Shown here in pieces: positions 38,701 to 50,226 of a stretch of 64,000 bases of DNA. Origin of the DNA: Galbula dea (Eukaryota > Chordata > Aves > Piciformes > Galbulidae). The notes under the pieces are model-generated. The model was not told the DNA's origin, searched no databases, and was given only the letters and a program-made list of their open reading frames with translations. Location of the stretch: NCBI GenBank assembly GCA_013399015.1, contig VWZX01000934.1, positions 930,001 through 994,000 on the forward strand, read 5' to 3'. Numbering within the stretch: the first letter of the stretch is position 1; each line of letters starts with the position of its first letter. The position numbers and the translations under genes were made by a program.

Positions 38701-41629
38701 TTGGGACCCAGGTACCTGAGAGTGCACATCAAGGAGCTTGAGACATGCCCTCAAAAATGCTGCTGGCTGGCTTGATGTCTCACACTGTCCCCTCTCTCTT
38801 CTTCTTCTTCTCAGTGTGTTGGTGGTCGTTTTGCCCAGCAAAGCCCATCTGGCAGCAAAATGACTTCTTTGCACAGTCCCAAGCCCATCCTGGGTGCTTG
38901 GCAGGAGCCCTGCTCCCTCGCCTTGCAGGGACAGCACCAGGGCTTTGACACCAAGAGGCAGTGTTACATCATGTCTGCAGCTCCAGGGCTGGCTTGCAGC
39001 CTTGCTGGGGTGCACAGAGCCCATAACAAGCTCTGCCCATGCTGATCCTGGAATGTAAGTTATGGGCAAGCATGATGCTGAGGGATCCAAGCAGGCTGTG
39101 TGTGAGCCAGCCCGAGCCAGACGCAGCACGGCCGCGCTCCCTTGGCAGTCCCAGGGCTCTGCCAAGCCAAGAGGAGAGCAAAGGGGTATCAGAAGGGGTG
39201 GAAGGCTGGGCTGCAGCAGGATTGGAGCTAGTGCCTTATGTGGTGCAGTGCTGGTGATGTTTTCCTGCTCAGGTTCCTGTTAGGGTCATTGTCCCTTCCC
39301 TGGGAGTTGTTTTGGGGCTGCATAGCTCTTGTACACCCCAGGCAGACTTTGCCTCTGCAAAGTGATGGTTGGATTTGCCACCTGTGGGTTCATGTGGCAC
39401 CAGCCAATGCTTTGATGCTTGGGTGGGAAGCTTCTGCCTCCTCCTTTGACTTCTTCTCTGCTCCCAGCAGCAGCTCAACCTGATATTTGCAGCCAACTCA
39501 AGTTTTTAATAGGCTAATTCCAGCCTTAAAGAGTGGCCAAAAGCAGCTCAGCTGTATCCATAAATGTGCTCTAGGAAGGATGTGACAATCTGCTCTGGTG
39601 CCCAGATGTTACTGCAGCCACAGGTGTCTTATCTGAACCTAGAGCGATACCCACAGCCTGGGGAGTAAATGAGCTCAGATAGACTCAGGATGGGACCCCA
39701 GACCCTAAGAGCTGGAGATACTTGGCCCAAAAGCTGATGCTTATCAAAATAAAAAGATGTCACAAGCTAATCTTACCTGCCTATCTTTTCCTCCACACTC
39801 TAGAGGCAAAGTTTGGATGCCATTACCTACAGGAGCTGTCCCAACTCAGACCAGCAAGACACATATATCTCATATACAGCCTGCAAAGCCATAAAACCAG
39901 TTAAACATTCTTTTATTGTTTCATTTTTCCAAAGGACACCTGCAGCACATCCCACCCTGTCCTTTTCTTGTAACAACAGCACAGAGGCTTGTTAACAAGC
40001 TCACAGCAACCTCACCAGGCTTGTCTCCTACTTTGTTACCTTTGTGTTCCTTTTGGGTTTTTTTGGTGTGTATTAAAAGAAAACCCAAATCAAATCAACT
40101 CTTTTAATCTTTGAGTTGTGCAGAATGTTACATCTGTAAGCACCCACCTCCTGGCCCTGCCTCACTGGAGTTTATCAGTGACTCCTCCAGCTCTGCCATC
40201 CCTTCTCCCCCTCAAGGTCATGGACAAGTTTCCCAGCTGCAGGGAGTTTGTCCTGGGGGAGCTGCACAGGTGATGGAGTCTCTACATGGGCAGTTGCTGA
40301 ACTCAGCTGCTTCCCAGTAGATCTTAAGTGACCTTTAACTTACTCCTTGAGTTTGGAGATTATTTCCCCCCTGCAATAGAAGTTTGCTTGTGTTTTCCTA
40401 GTCTGAGGATATTGAGTGCATCTGGGCTTTCCCATGCTGGTCCTGTCTTCACTTGTGGGATCTGGTCCAAACCCTGTTGCCATTGACAGAAGTTGCTATT
40501 CCCTTAGACAGCCTTGGGTTCTGATGATGGAGCAGGAATGTGGTAGGACATGGCCTGCAATTGCTCCACTGCAATAGCCACTGCTTAACTCTTTTGCTTA
40601 GAAGCAGACTCATCAGGAGTCTGTTCCAGTTGCACGTGCTGAGACTAGGAATCCCTTGACTTCCCAGGTTCCCAGCCCTCATCACCTGTCTCAAGTTATC
40701 TTAGTGCTTGTGTGGCCAAGTCCCTGCTGCAGAACCTGTGTTTGTAAAAGTAGCCAGAGAATTCAGACATCTCCATTTGGGGAACATCATCTTCAGGGTT
40801 CCCCTGGCAAAGCCACAGCTCCTGTTGGCTTCAGCTCAATTTGCACCTGAGTAGGTCACTGTAAAATGGGGACACACAAGGTTAGCAAGTGACCACAAAG
40901 AAGCTGCTGCTTCTCCAGTTTCCCCAGCTGTAAAACAGCCATGTAAAACCCAAGCTACAGCCTTTGCTTGTGTTTCCTATACAGGGAGGAGAACAGCATC
41001 ATAAAATGGGAGAGAAAGCTGAGAAGTAGCTGCCTGGTTGCAGAGGCATCTACATGGTGAGGTGAGACTTGCCATGGGTGGTGCTTCCTGCTGGGGCTAT
41101 GGCCCACTTGGTCTCTGCTTGGTCTCCTCAACCTAATGTGACCTTGTACTGCCAAGGATATTTGCCTTGAGCACCTTCAGAGTGATTGCTCCCAGCACAT
41201 GTGCCCTCATTGCTCCTGGCCACCTCACACACACACTCACTTCCCTCATCAGGCATGAGATAAATTTGATTATAGAGCAATATGGTTTCTGTTATGCAAA
41301 AGGGAAAGAAAATACCCTGGCTTTCACTGAAAATCCTCCCAGCCAAAGCTTATGTCATCATTTCAATGCTTCTAACAAAAGTGGGGTTGAAGGCTTGGGT
41401 TTTGTTCAGAAGGTGGTGGATGGAGGGGGTGGTAGGGCAGGCTCCTGTCCTCACTAGATGAGCTGATGGAACTGGGTGTGGAGACTTGCTGCCCTAGGGG
41501 CAATGGGAGCTCTGAAGAGAGCTCCACAGTGCCAGGTCACTGGGAGATGTCTGTCCAAACACCTGAGGCCACTGGCTGGCTGGTAAGGCAGCTCAGTGAG
41601 GTGGCCTTAGGAGCTTACCATGACTCAGC
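35736..41629. other. Unique intronic sequence
   Basis: No exon or transposon was recognised in 5.9 kb. A small CpG-dense spot lies at 39108-39140 (CGAGCCAGACGCAGCACGGC). The region is otherwise CpG-poor. Confidence 0.5.
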
Positions 41630-42016
41630 TCTGGGATTGTTTAGCCTGGAAAAAAGGAGGCTCAGGGGAGACCTTCTCACTCTCTACAACTACCTGAAAG
41701 GAGGTTGTACTGAGGTGGGGGTTGGTCTCTTCTCCCAAGTAAGAAGCAATAGGACAAGAGGAAATGACCTAATGTTGTACCAGGGAAGGTTTGGATTGGA
41801 CATGAGAAATAATTTCTTCCCTAAAAGGGTTGTTAAGTCCTGGCCCAGGCTGCCCAGGGCAGTGGTGGAGTCCCCATCCCTGAAGGGGCTTGAAAGACAC
41901 ATAGATGTGACACTGAAGGACATGGTTTAGTGGTGACTTTGCAGACTCAAGTTAACAATTGGAGTTGAGGATCTTAAAGGTCTCTTGCAACTGAAACAAT
42001 TCAATGATTCTATGAC
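41630..42016 (+). mobile_element. CR1 LINE fragment (ORF2 C-terminus and 3' UTR)
   Basis: The ORF2 tail is still open here for about 100 codons (GLFSLEKRRLRGDLL..., then NRTRGNDLML, then a stop after VTLKDMV at 41930). The UTR follows and ends CAATTCAATGATTCTATGA. The open frame extends leftward to 41466 into non-CR1 sequence, which is chance. The rest of ORF2 is missing, so it cannot move on its own. Confidence 0.92.
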
Positions 42017-42446
42017 ATCCCTGTGGCTCTTCCAGTGCCTATCCAAACCTGATTGCTCCAGCAGAGCTGCCTTGGTGCAGCTCAGCCCATGGTGTTAAGC
42101 CCTCCCTATGGCATGAACCCCACTTATGCCACCCCACATGGCTCCTGAGCCCTTGCAGGCTGCCTCCAGCTTTTGGCTCTGTTACTGCTGTGTCCCTGCT
42201 GTGTCCCTGCTGTGTCCCTGCCCCTGCCAGTGCCTGATACTGCACACTGAATTGTTTCCCAAGTGGAAATGTGACTTGAAGTATTAACTCCACAAGGGCC
42301 TTTCTGTGCAATGCACCAGGATTAAATATTTATGTTGGCAAAAAAGCATGTAATAGGCAGCTCAAGATCAGAGATAATGAAATTGAGGTGTGTGTGGAGA
42401 AAGGGAGGGAGCAGGGGGCTTGCAGGAGGAGAAGGAAAAGGGACTT
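42017..42446. other. Unique sequence with a short minisatellite
   Basis: This contains three head-to-tail 11-bp units at 42188-42220, then AT-rich, repeat-free sequence (42230-42392) with the look of noncoding conserved DNA. There is no exon. Confidence 0.5.
42188..42220. repeat. Minisatellite, three exact 11-bp units
   Basis: The unit CTGTGTCCCTG is repeated three times without error. Confidence 0.9.
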
Positions 42447-42651
42447 AGAATCATTATGGTTGGAAGAGACCTCTGAGATCATCCAGTCCAACCATCCACC
42501 CAGCACTCCCATGATCACCACTAAACCATGTCCCCAAGAACCATACCTACATGTCTTTTAAACCTCTCCAGGGATGGTGACTCTACCACCTCCCTGGGCA
42601 GCCCCTGCCAGTGCCTGATAACCCTCTCAGTGAAGAAATTCTTCTAGTATA
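42447..42651 (-). mobile_element. CR1 LINE fragment (3' UTR), reverse orientation
   Basis: On the plus strand this starts AGAATCATTATGGTTGGAAG, passes GAGATCATCCAGTCCAACC and GGGATGGTGACTCTACCACC, and ends at GAAATTCTTCTAGTAT. All but its first 36 bases are repeated 404 bases downstream as part of the tandem duplication. Confidence 0.92.
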
Positions 42652-42885
42652 GGTGCCTGGGCAATTGTGTTTGGTTTTTTTGAACATCCTACCTATTTGT
42701 GGGGGTCATTGGGACTTGCATGCACACCAGCACTGGGCAGGAGTGATGGTTACCTAGGTGACTTCAACTTTGAGCCATCTGAAGTGAGGTGGGGCAAGGA
42801 CTGTCCTGGAGAAGATGGCTGGGTGGATAGTAGCAAGGGAGGAGACCCTCTCTGTCATCTGCAAATGATGGACCATCCTAAATCA
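42483..42885. repeat. Exact tandem duplication, copy 1
   Basis: From CCAGTCCAACC to CATCCTAAATCA this unit is repeated at 42887-43289 with a 404-base offset. I found no mismatch on reading both copies. It includes most of a reverse-oriented CR1 piece plus about 234 bases of other sequence. The copies are separated by the only N in the window, which points to assembly error rather than biology. Confidence 0.93.
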
Positions 42886-42886
42886 N
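42886..42886. other. Single ambiguous base (N) at a duplication junction
   Basis: This is the only N I saw in the window. It lies exactly between the two copies of the 404-bp repeat, as when two overlapping contig ends are joined without merging. Confidence 0.97.
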
Positions 42887-43289
42887 CCAGTCCAACCATC
42901 CACCCAGCACTCCCATGATCACCACTAAACCATGTCCCCAAGAACCATACCTACATGTCTTTTAAACCTCTCCAGGGATGGTGACTCTACCACCTCCCTG
43001 GGCAGCCCCTGCCAGTGCCTGATAACCCTCTCAGTGAAGAAATTCTTCTAGTATAGGTGCCTGGGCAATTGTGTTTGGTTTTTTTGAACATCCTACCTAT
43101 TTGTGGGGGTCATTGGGACTTGCATGCACACCAGCACTGGGCAGGAGTGATGGTTACCTAGGTGACTTCAACTTTGAGCCATCTGAAGTGAGGTGGGGCA
43201 AGGACTGTCCTGGAGAAGATGGCTGGGTGGATAGTAGCAAGGGAGGAGACCCTCTCTGTCATCTGCAAATGATGGACCATCCTAAATCA
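42887..43289. repeat. Exact tandem duplication, copy 2
   Basis: This is the second copy of the unit at 42483-42885, and it includes a second copy of the reverse CR1 piece (42887-43055). Sequence after 43289 (TTAATAGGGG onward) is present only once. If the duplication is false, one copy should be removed and the true sequence is 404 bases shorter. Confidence 0.93.
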
Positions 43290-46200
43290 TTAATAGGGGT
43301 GATAGAGGATCCCTCACTCTTCCAGACCACTGCAGTCAAGGTTATTTACCTGTGACTGTATCCAATCAGGCAGGAATGTGGTTTGGATTAGATGGAGGGT
43401 TCCTGATGGGGTCAGGAGGATGGGATCACAGCACATCAAGCATGGATGGCCCATGCCCCAAGTCTCCAGGATGGGTGCTAGTGAAGGATGGGCAGCACAG
43501 ATGCACGAGGGGAGCAGGGAGAGGCGAGGTGCAGGGCGATGCAGGAGGGAGGACAAGCTCCTCCACCGTGGGAGGAAAGCGAGGAGCACCAGGAAGAGCA
43601 AAGGGCACTGCTCTTTCTCAGTTAATGATCTTTATGAAACAACAGCGTCTCTCTCTTTCCACCCAACAACAAATACCGCGGAAGGCAGCGCATGGAGGGG
43701 TGGGGGGGGTGCGAGTCCCTTGCCGTGCTGTGGGACCCTGGCCAGTCGTGCAGCCTCCAGGGAGGTATGAAATGAGGCATGAATGGAGTGTTAGGAGACA
43801 ATGGAAACTCTCCCCTGGCTCCCAGGCTGGCTCTCTTGTTGGGGGGAGGGGGTGTCCCCTGCTCACGCCGACAGCACTGCCTCTCATAAACACCCATTTC
43901 CTCATCCCCGTTTGTTTCTCTCTCTTGTGCAATCTCTTGTACCAGACGGGAATGGGAGTGAGTCCCAACGGTACGTGAATGTGTTACAAAAACCCCTTCC
44001 CACCCTGCCACCAACGAAGTCCTGAGAAATAACAACAGGCTTGGAAAGACAAAAAGAGAAAGAAAGGAAAGATGGGGGGAGCCAGATGGATTTGCTACTG
44101 GCCATGAGTTATTATTCCAAGTGTAAACTCAAGGGCATGGCTATGCTGGTAGTTTGCAGCATCAACCAGCACTGAGAAGCCCCTGCTGTGCTTGGTGCTG
44201 TGCATCCCTCTGGGAAAATGAAGTTCCTTCCCCTTTCCTGGGTGAAGAATGTGGGACAGAAGTAGGGGCAAAGTGTCTTGGCTGACATCACCTAAGTGCT
44301 CAAACCAAGAGATAGTCCCAGCTCTAGTCTGCTTGCCCAGCACCATCCCCTCTGCTGGGTTGTTTTGGCTGGGATGGAGGAGGAGTGTGGCTGCCACCCT
44401 GCTGCCAGCCATTATGCTGCCCTTATGGATTGGCCAGGCTGCCCTTCTTCAACAGTGCTGCTAGAGCACAACCAGGGTGAGATATGGTATGAAGGTTGGG
44501 AGCAAGGGCAAGTCCCACCATCAAACACAGAAAGCCTTCTGGACCAGCAGTTGAGGGTGAAAGGTCTTCTGGACCTAGACTGGTGCAACAGGGGTGGAGG
44601 ATCTGTGTATTAGCTCCAGCTGCAGAGGGATAAAAGCTTCTGGGAGTTGCAATCCTTGCATACAGAAGGAAAAGCAGGTGAAGAAACCTGCAGGGAGCAG
44701 TGCCCCTGGAAGAGCAGTGCAGGAGAGCAGGGCTGGCTCTGCACCTTGGGATGTTCACAAGCAGGGACACCACAGCAACAAGGTGCTCCCCTGAAATTCA
44801 GGGCAGCAGGTCTCTGGTCCTGGCAGAAGTCTGCTGAAGGTAGCAAGGCTCTCTCTTGGGGCTGGTCTGCTGTATAACCATCATTGCAATAAAGAAGTGA
44901 ATAAAAGGGGGCGGGGAAGGGAGGGGAAGAAAAACCCAAACCATCTGTTTTACTTCAAATCAAGGAAGATTCCTTTGCTTGCAAGGAATGTGTAAATCAC
45001 GCCGGGCTGGGAGATGTGCATAACCCTGCCTGAAAGCTCCTCTGCACTTCAAACGAATTCTAACGTGCTTACTGGGATTTTGTTTTTATTATTTGTTTCA
45101 GCCCCCTTCATCCTACCCTCCACCCTCCCTGTCTGCCTGCTGGAGCTCTGAGAGTCTCCTGCCCGCTGCCAACCCCTGGCCTCACCCCCCCTCCATACGG
45201 GGGCCTCAGGGAGTGTCCAGCAGGCAGCAGTGACCACAGACCTGGCTAATGTCCTTCTGCCAGGGCTCCCTGGCATGCAGCATCCTTGCCTTGCCCTCAT
45301 CCTCCCTCCACACCATCCCTGTGCCCACGCTGTGGGGCTGTTGCAGGGACCTGTCGACTGCCCTTGCTGCTCCTGCAGCCTGGTGCACGGTGCAGATGCC
45401 TCTCGCTCAGAGGCTGGCACTTTTGGGTCCTGCCTGGAATGTTGTGAGCATGGTGAGCAGAGGCATCCCCCTCCTCTGAGCTGGTCTCTTGTGTGCTCTC
45501 ATTGTCACGCTTTGGTTTGCTTTGTTTCCTGCAGAGGGTGAAGCTAGGGCTGTCCAGAGGTGGGGGCAAACCCAATGGAGACAGATCAATCAACAGCCTC
45601 TTCTCGTAGGGATGCACAACTACCTCCCTGTGCCAACCTACTAAGGTGGCTCCTCTGCACCAGAAGGACCACCCCTTAGGGCTGAGGGCAGGCTCCACTC
45701 CCTGCAGTTGATGCAGTGCTTCACCTTTCCTCTGAGGCTGTTGAGCAGGAGGCCCTATTGTAGTGGCTTATATAAGAACAGTCAGCCATTGACTCGCTTG
45801 CCGTGGACCACCCACTACTCCTCAGATGACACTGGCTTTTGAAGTCACTACCAGCCTGGGCTGGATTTCAACCAGCAGCCCAGATGGAAGCCAAGCCCCA
45901 AGGAGGATGAGAACAAGCCCTACCAAGGGGATCTCCTGGGGTAGCAAACTGTGGAGTGTCTGGTTCTTGTTTAGAGTAACTGTGAGGTTGGGAGGGGCAA
46001 ACATTTCCCAATTTGCCAAGGGTCACAACCTTCCTCTCCCCCTCCTCTCCCCAGGGCCGGGGATGGCTAAGCTTTGCAGAACGTTGGTAGGTTGAACAGC
46101 TGGTATGGTTAGCTGTGAACATTTCCATTGTGGAGCTCCCTGCAGGGGTCCAGGGCCTTGCTCCTCTCTCCTTTCTCCTTGGCACAACTGGAGGAAGAGT

Positions 46201-49200
46201 TTGATTTATTCCTTCTCTCCTTCTGAGCAGCCTTCTCATCTCCTGCAGCCGCAGCCTCCCCAAGCCCTGCTGTCTCTTCATGGAGGAGGACAGCAGCCAT
46301 CCCAGGAGTAGCCCAACAAAGGTACTGAAGGGATGTGTCTCTCCTGGGAGATCCATCCACCCAGCAGGCAGAACTAATGCTTTCAGATGAGGCTGAAAGC
46401 CACCCACCCACAGATCCATGCAAAGAAGAGAAGTAAAACCTCAGAGTAATGGCTTACCCCTAAACATGTAACCTTGATGGAGCCAGGGCTGGATGCTTTG
46501 GGGTGTCTGTGCCTGAGGGAAGAGAGGCAGAGTTGTCCTAGTCCTAAGAAGAGAGTAGAAGGTATTGCAGTGGGGGGGAAAAGAAGATGTGGGTGCTACC
46601 TAGGGGTGCCCCATCCCTGAGAGTGCTGGGGGCATTGATGGGGAGGTATGGAGAGCTGGAGGGTTTGATGGGTGTTGTGGTGCCTGTGCTGCAGCAGAAG
46701 CTGAGGGACATGGGGGACACAGAGCCTGGGGAAAGCCCTTTTTGGCTGTGCTGCCCCAGAACAACTTGATCCATCACCAGCTCTCATTGATGCTTTGCAG
46801 GATGAGCCCCTGTGGTTTGCAACCAGGGACATCAGTCTGAACCATGGCATGGAGAGAATTGTTCTAGAAGCATGGGGAGTTGGAAGTGACTCGTTTGACC
46901 TTCATCCAAAGGCTTTGTTTGGGATCTCCTGATGAGTCCCAGCAGAACAGGGACTCTGGTGTTCAACAGATTGATGCAAGCTGCTTTTGCTTCACTGGAG
47001 ACAAAAGCACCAGCCCATAATGGCTCAGCATCACCTCCCTCTGGTTCTTCACCAAAGGATGTGTAACATTCACAGGCTGGATGACCTGGGACCTTCTCTG
47101 GCCTTGCTAGGCAGAGATGGGGAACATCTTGTCCCAAGCCCTGAGGCAGGCAGTGGAGATTGTGAAGAGCTAGGACAGTTCTTGCTGTGTTGCCTTGATA
47201 AGAACATCTGCAAATCTTCACCCTCACAGCCAGCAGGACAAAAGCAAGGACACAACTGCCAAGAAACAGGGACCTCAAGCAGCTTCTGTCCACCCTCCCT
47301 CAAGTGGTAATTCCACAGTGATCCTGATATTTTTCTGCCATTGTCCTGTACTCAGAGTTCAGGGGTTATCCTTGTGGGACACCCTAAGGCTCTAGGGGGC
47401 ATCTTCAAGCTAATAAAAGGCTACTTGCTCCTTGGAGTGTGCCCAGGAGCTAAAGCCCCAGGGTTGCAACACAGATTGTGTTAATGTTATCTCCTGTCAG
47501 GGTGACTCCTTTTGGGTGTGCAATCCTGCTGCCACGCCAAGGAGCTGTTCTCTCATCCACATCCCATCTCAGTCAGAAGCTTTGTGCTTCTCCAGAGAAG
47601 CTTGCTGTGCTCTTCCTTCATCAGTGATGTAAAGCTGCTCCTGAAAGGATGTACTCTGAGTGTGAGCCATACACTGGGGACATAGAAACCTCATTAAGGG
47701 TTAGGGGGTGATTATCTGCTCCTTGCCTGGGGCTGCAAGGGTGATAAAGGAAGACAGGGAAAAGAGCAAAGGGGGACAGGGGACGCTGCTGGTGCTCTCA
47801 GCCTGGGGAGGGTGAAGGCACTGTAGGGCTGCAGTAGCCAGGAGAGCTTCAGTGACCATGCTGCACCTTCTGAGTGAAAGCATGGCCCTGCTGAAAGCAG
47901 CTGGCATTTCCCCCTCCTTTCCAGTGAAACACATTTTGGCCTAAGGCAGTCTTGGCACTGCAGCTTGCAAGGTGTCCGGCTGGCAAAGGGGCTCCTTGTG
48001 GGATCTTGGCCCTCCAACACAGGTATCATTCAGGAGCAGGGCTCTAGTGAACAGAAGGTGGCCTGTGTAGCAAGACACTCTTTCAGAGCCATGGCAGTAC
48101 TGGGAGTCACTGCTCTGGTGGGGTTTATTGACAGGGTTGCAAGGGAAATCTTGGGAAAGGGAGACATTGCAGCTGAGGCTGGGAAGGTGAATGTCCTACA
48201 GGGATTTCTCTAGCAGGGAGGCAAAGGATCCAGACAGTAGCAAGGAATGATTGGGATTTTTAATTGATTTCTTTCTTTCTCTTTCATCCTTTCTTTGGAT
48301 CTTGTTTGACAGGAGTATGAAGCAAAAAGAGATTGACGTGCTCTAGGGAGTATGAGCTGAGTGAACCTGCATCTTAGCCTGGCTTGACCAATCTGCATCA
48401 TAGCATCTGCCCTGGGTGCAAGGGGGCAGTGGGACCAGTGCTCACACCTTCCCCATTGCAGGTTCTGGCTCTCCAGGGCCTTGTAGCTCAGAGACAGAGG
48501 ACAAGCCTAGGAGACCTAGAATAGCATGGTAGACTGCTCCAGTGCCATGTGGAGACAGCATTTCAGTGCCACAAGTCATGGAGTGGCATCTTCTTCTTGA
48601 GCTGATCCAACTGTAGCTGAGATACCTCATTCCTGCTACCTGGGGATCAACCTTGTGTGTAGACATGCTCAGCAGCCTTCTACAAACCTCTTCTCCCTCT
48701 TGTCATCTCCCCAGTGCCAGCCAGTCTCAAGGCCAGCAGCTGCTGCCTCAGACAAATCTAGGTGCTGAGTTAGAAGGCATCTGGCACTGCCTTAGTCTCT
48801 GTGTCTCTTGTGGAGGTGTGCCTGGCAGGGGGGGCTTTGCAGAGTGCACTGCAGAACACCTCCACGAGCACAGTGGTCAGATGCCATGACACCAAAGTAG
48901 CACTGGCCCACACTGCACCCCTGTAATGCAGCAGCAGTAAGTGTCCCTGCCCTCCTCCCTGGCAGCTACCACAGAAGTGCCATGCTCTCAGGGAAGTGGG
49001 TTTGAGCATGGACATGACATCAGCTGCAGCTCAGGGTAACCTTGCAGTGCAGATAACCCTAGGAGAGTTGCCACAGAGCAACCCATGGCTGTACAAGCCT
49101 GTCCTTAGCCCCACAGCTGCTCCACCTGCCCTCACTGGCTCAGAAATCAAGTCTCCTCTGCCCTTTCCCATAGCTCTCCTTGAATGAGCAACCTTTGACT

Positions 49201-49993
49201 CTGCAGAGCAGTCTATGCTCTTCCTCCTGTTGGCCACTGGTTTATATCCTTCCAAAAAGGCATCAGACACCTGAGGCAGGTTGTGGCAGGTAACATTTCT
49301 TTCCTTCCCTCTGACAACTGTGGTCTGGGAGGCATTTGTTAAAGCATGACAATTAGTCTCAGAGCATTTGCTGTCCTGGAAAGTAAGAGGGAAAAAAAAA
49401 GGTGTGAGTTGTGAGAACAGTTCACTGACAGCCTCATGTGTTTGTGTAATGGCAAAGCTTCAATCCTCTGCTGTGGCACCAGCATTGCTGCTAACCTCCA
49501 TCACACTGAGGGGAGCAAGGTCACTGTCACAGATGGCTAAGAGAAGCCTAGCTAGAAAAGGTAATTTCTTGGGTGGTAGAACTGTGAGGAGAGCTTTCTA
49601 AAAGGGGGGGTGTTTTCAAGATGGCATTATCCACTATTTCCCTACTGCAGTACAGGAAAGGCAGAGCCAAAAGTGATGCCAAGGCAAAACAAAAGACATT
49701 GGTCCTTTTGTGGAAGAGGTATAATGCATGAGCAGCAGTTCACTGGGTGGTGGTAGCAGGTTGGTGTCAGTGCCTTTCCCCCATATGCAGCAGGAACCAA
49801 GCTGCTCAGAAACTCCTCTTGCACTGTGAGCACAGCCTGAGGTCCCAGAGGAGCCTCTTGTCCTCAGCTCTGCCTCACATTCCTGCCAGGCTTCAAATGC
49901 CCTAACAGGAGCATCTGATTGCTGTAATACTTGTGACAGTGCCAGCCCAGGGAGACAGCATGAGGACATCTACTGCCTGTAAAGCTCAGCCCA
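43290..49993. other. Unique intronic sequence with a CpG-richer patch
   Basis: No exon or transposon was recognised. About 43500-44020 has roughly 20 CpGs, well above the background, and a weaker rise is seen at 45000-45420. The open frame at 43352-43978 (+) is driven by this GC-rich sequence and shows no protein features. Confidence 0.45.
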
Positions 49994-50226
49994 AATCATA
50001 GAATTATAGAATTGTTTTGGTTGGAAGAGACCTTTAAGATCATTAAGGCCAACTGTCAACCAGCACTGCCAGGTCACCACTAAGCCATGTCCCTCAGCAC
50101 CACATCTCCAGGGCTTTTCAGTCTCTCCAGGGATGGTGACTCCACCACTGCCCTGGGCAGCCTGGGCCAGGCCTTGACAACCCTTTCAGGGAAGAGATTT
50201 TTTTCCTAATATACAACTTAAACCCA
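49994..50226 (-). mobile_element. CR1 LINE fragment (3' UTR), reverse orientation
   Basis: On the plus strand this starts with AATCATAGAATTATAGAATT, continues GGTTGGAAGAGACCTTTAAG and GGGATGGTGACTCCACCACT, and ends at TTTTTTCCTAATATACAACT. It is the same subfamily type as the copy at 42447-42651. Confidence 0.93.

Noticed and set aside
43352..43978. 208-codon open frame on the plus strand
   Set aside because: It is explained by GC-rich, stop-poor sequence. Both strands are open here, and the translation is G/S/R-rich without family features.
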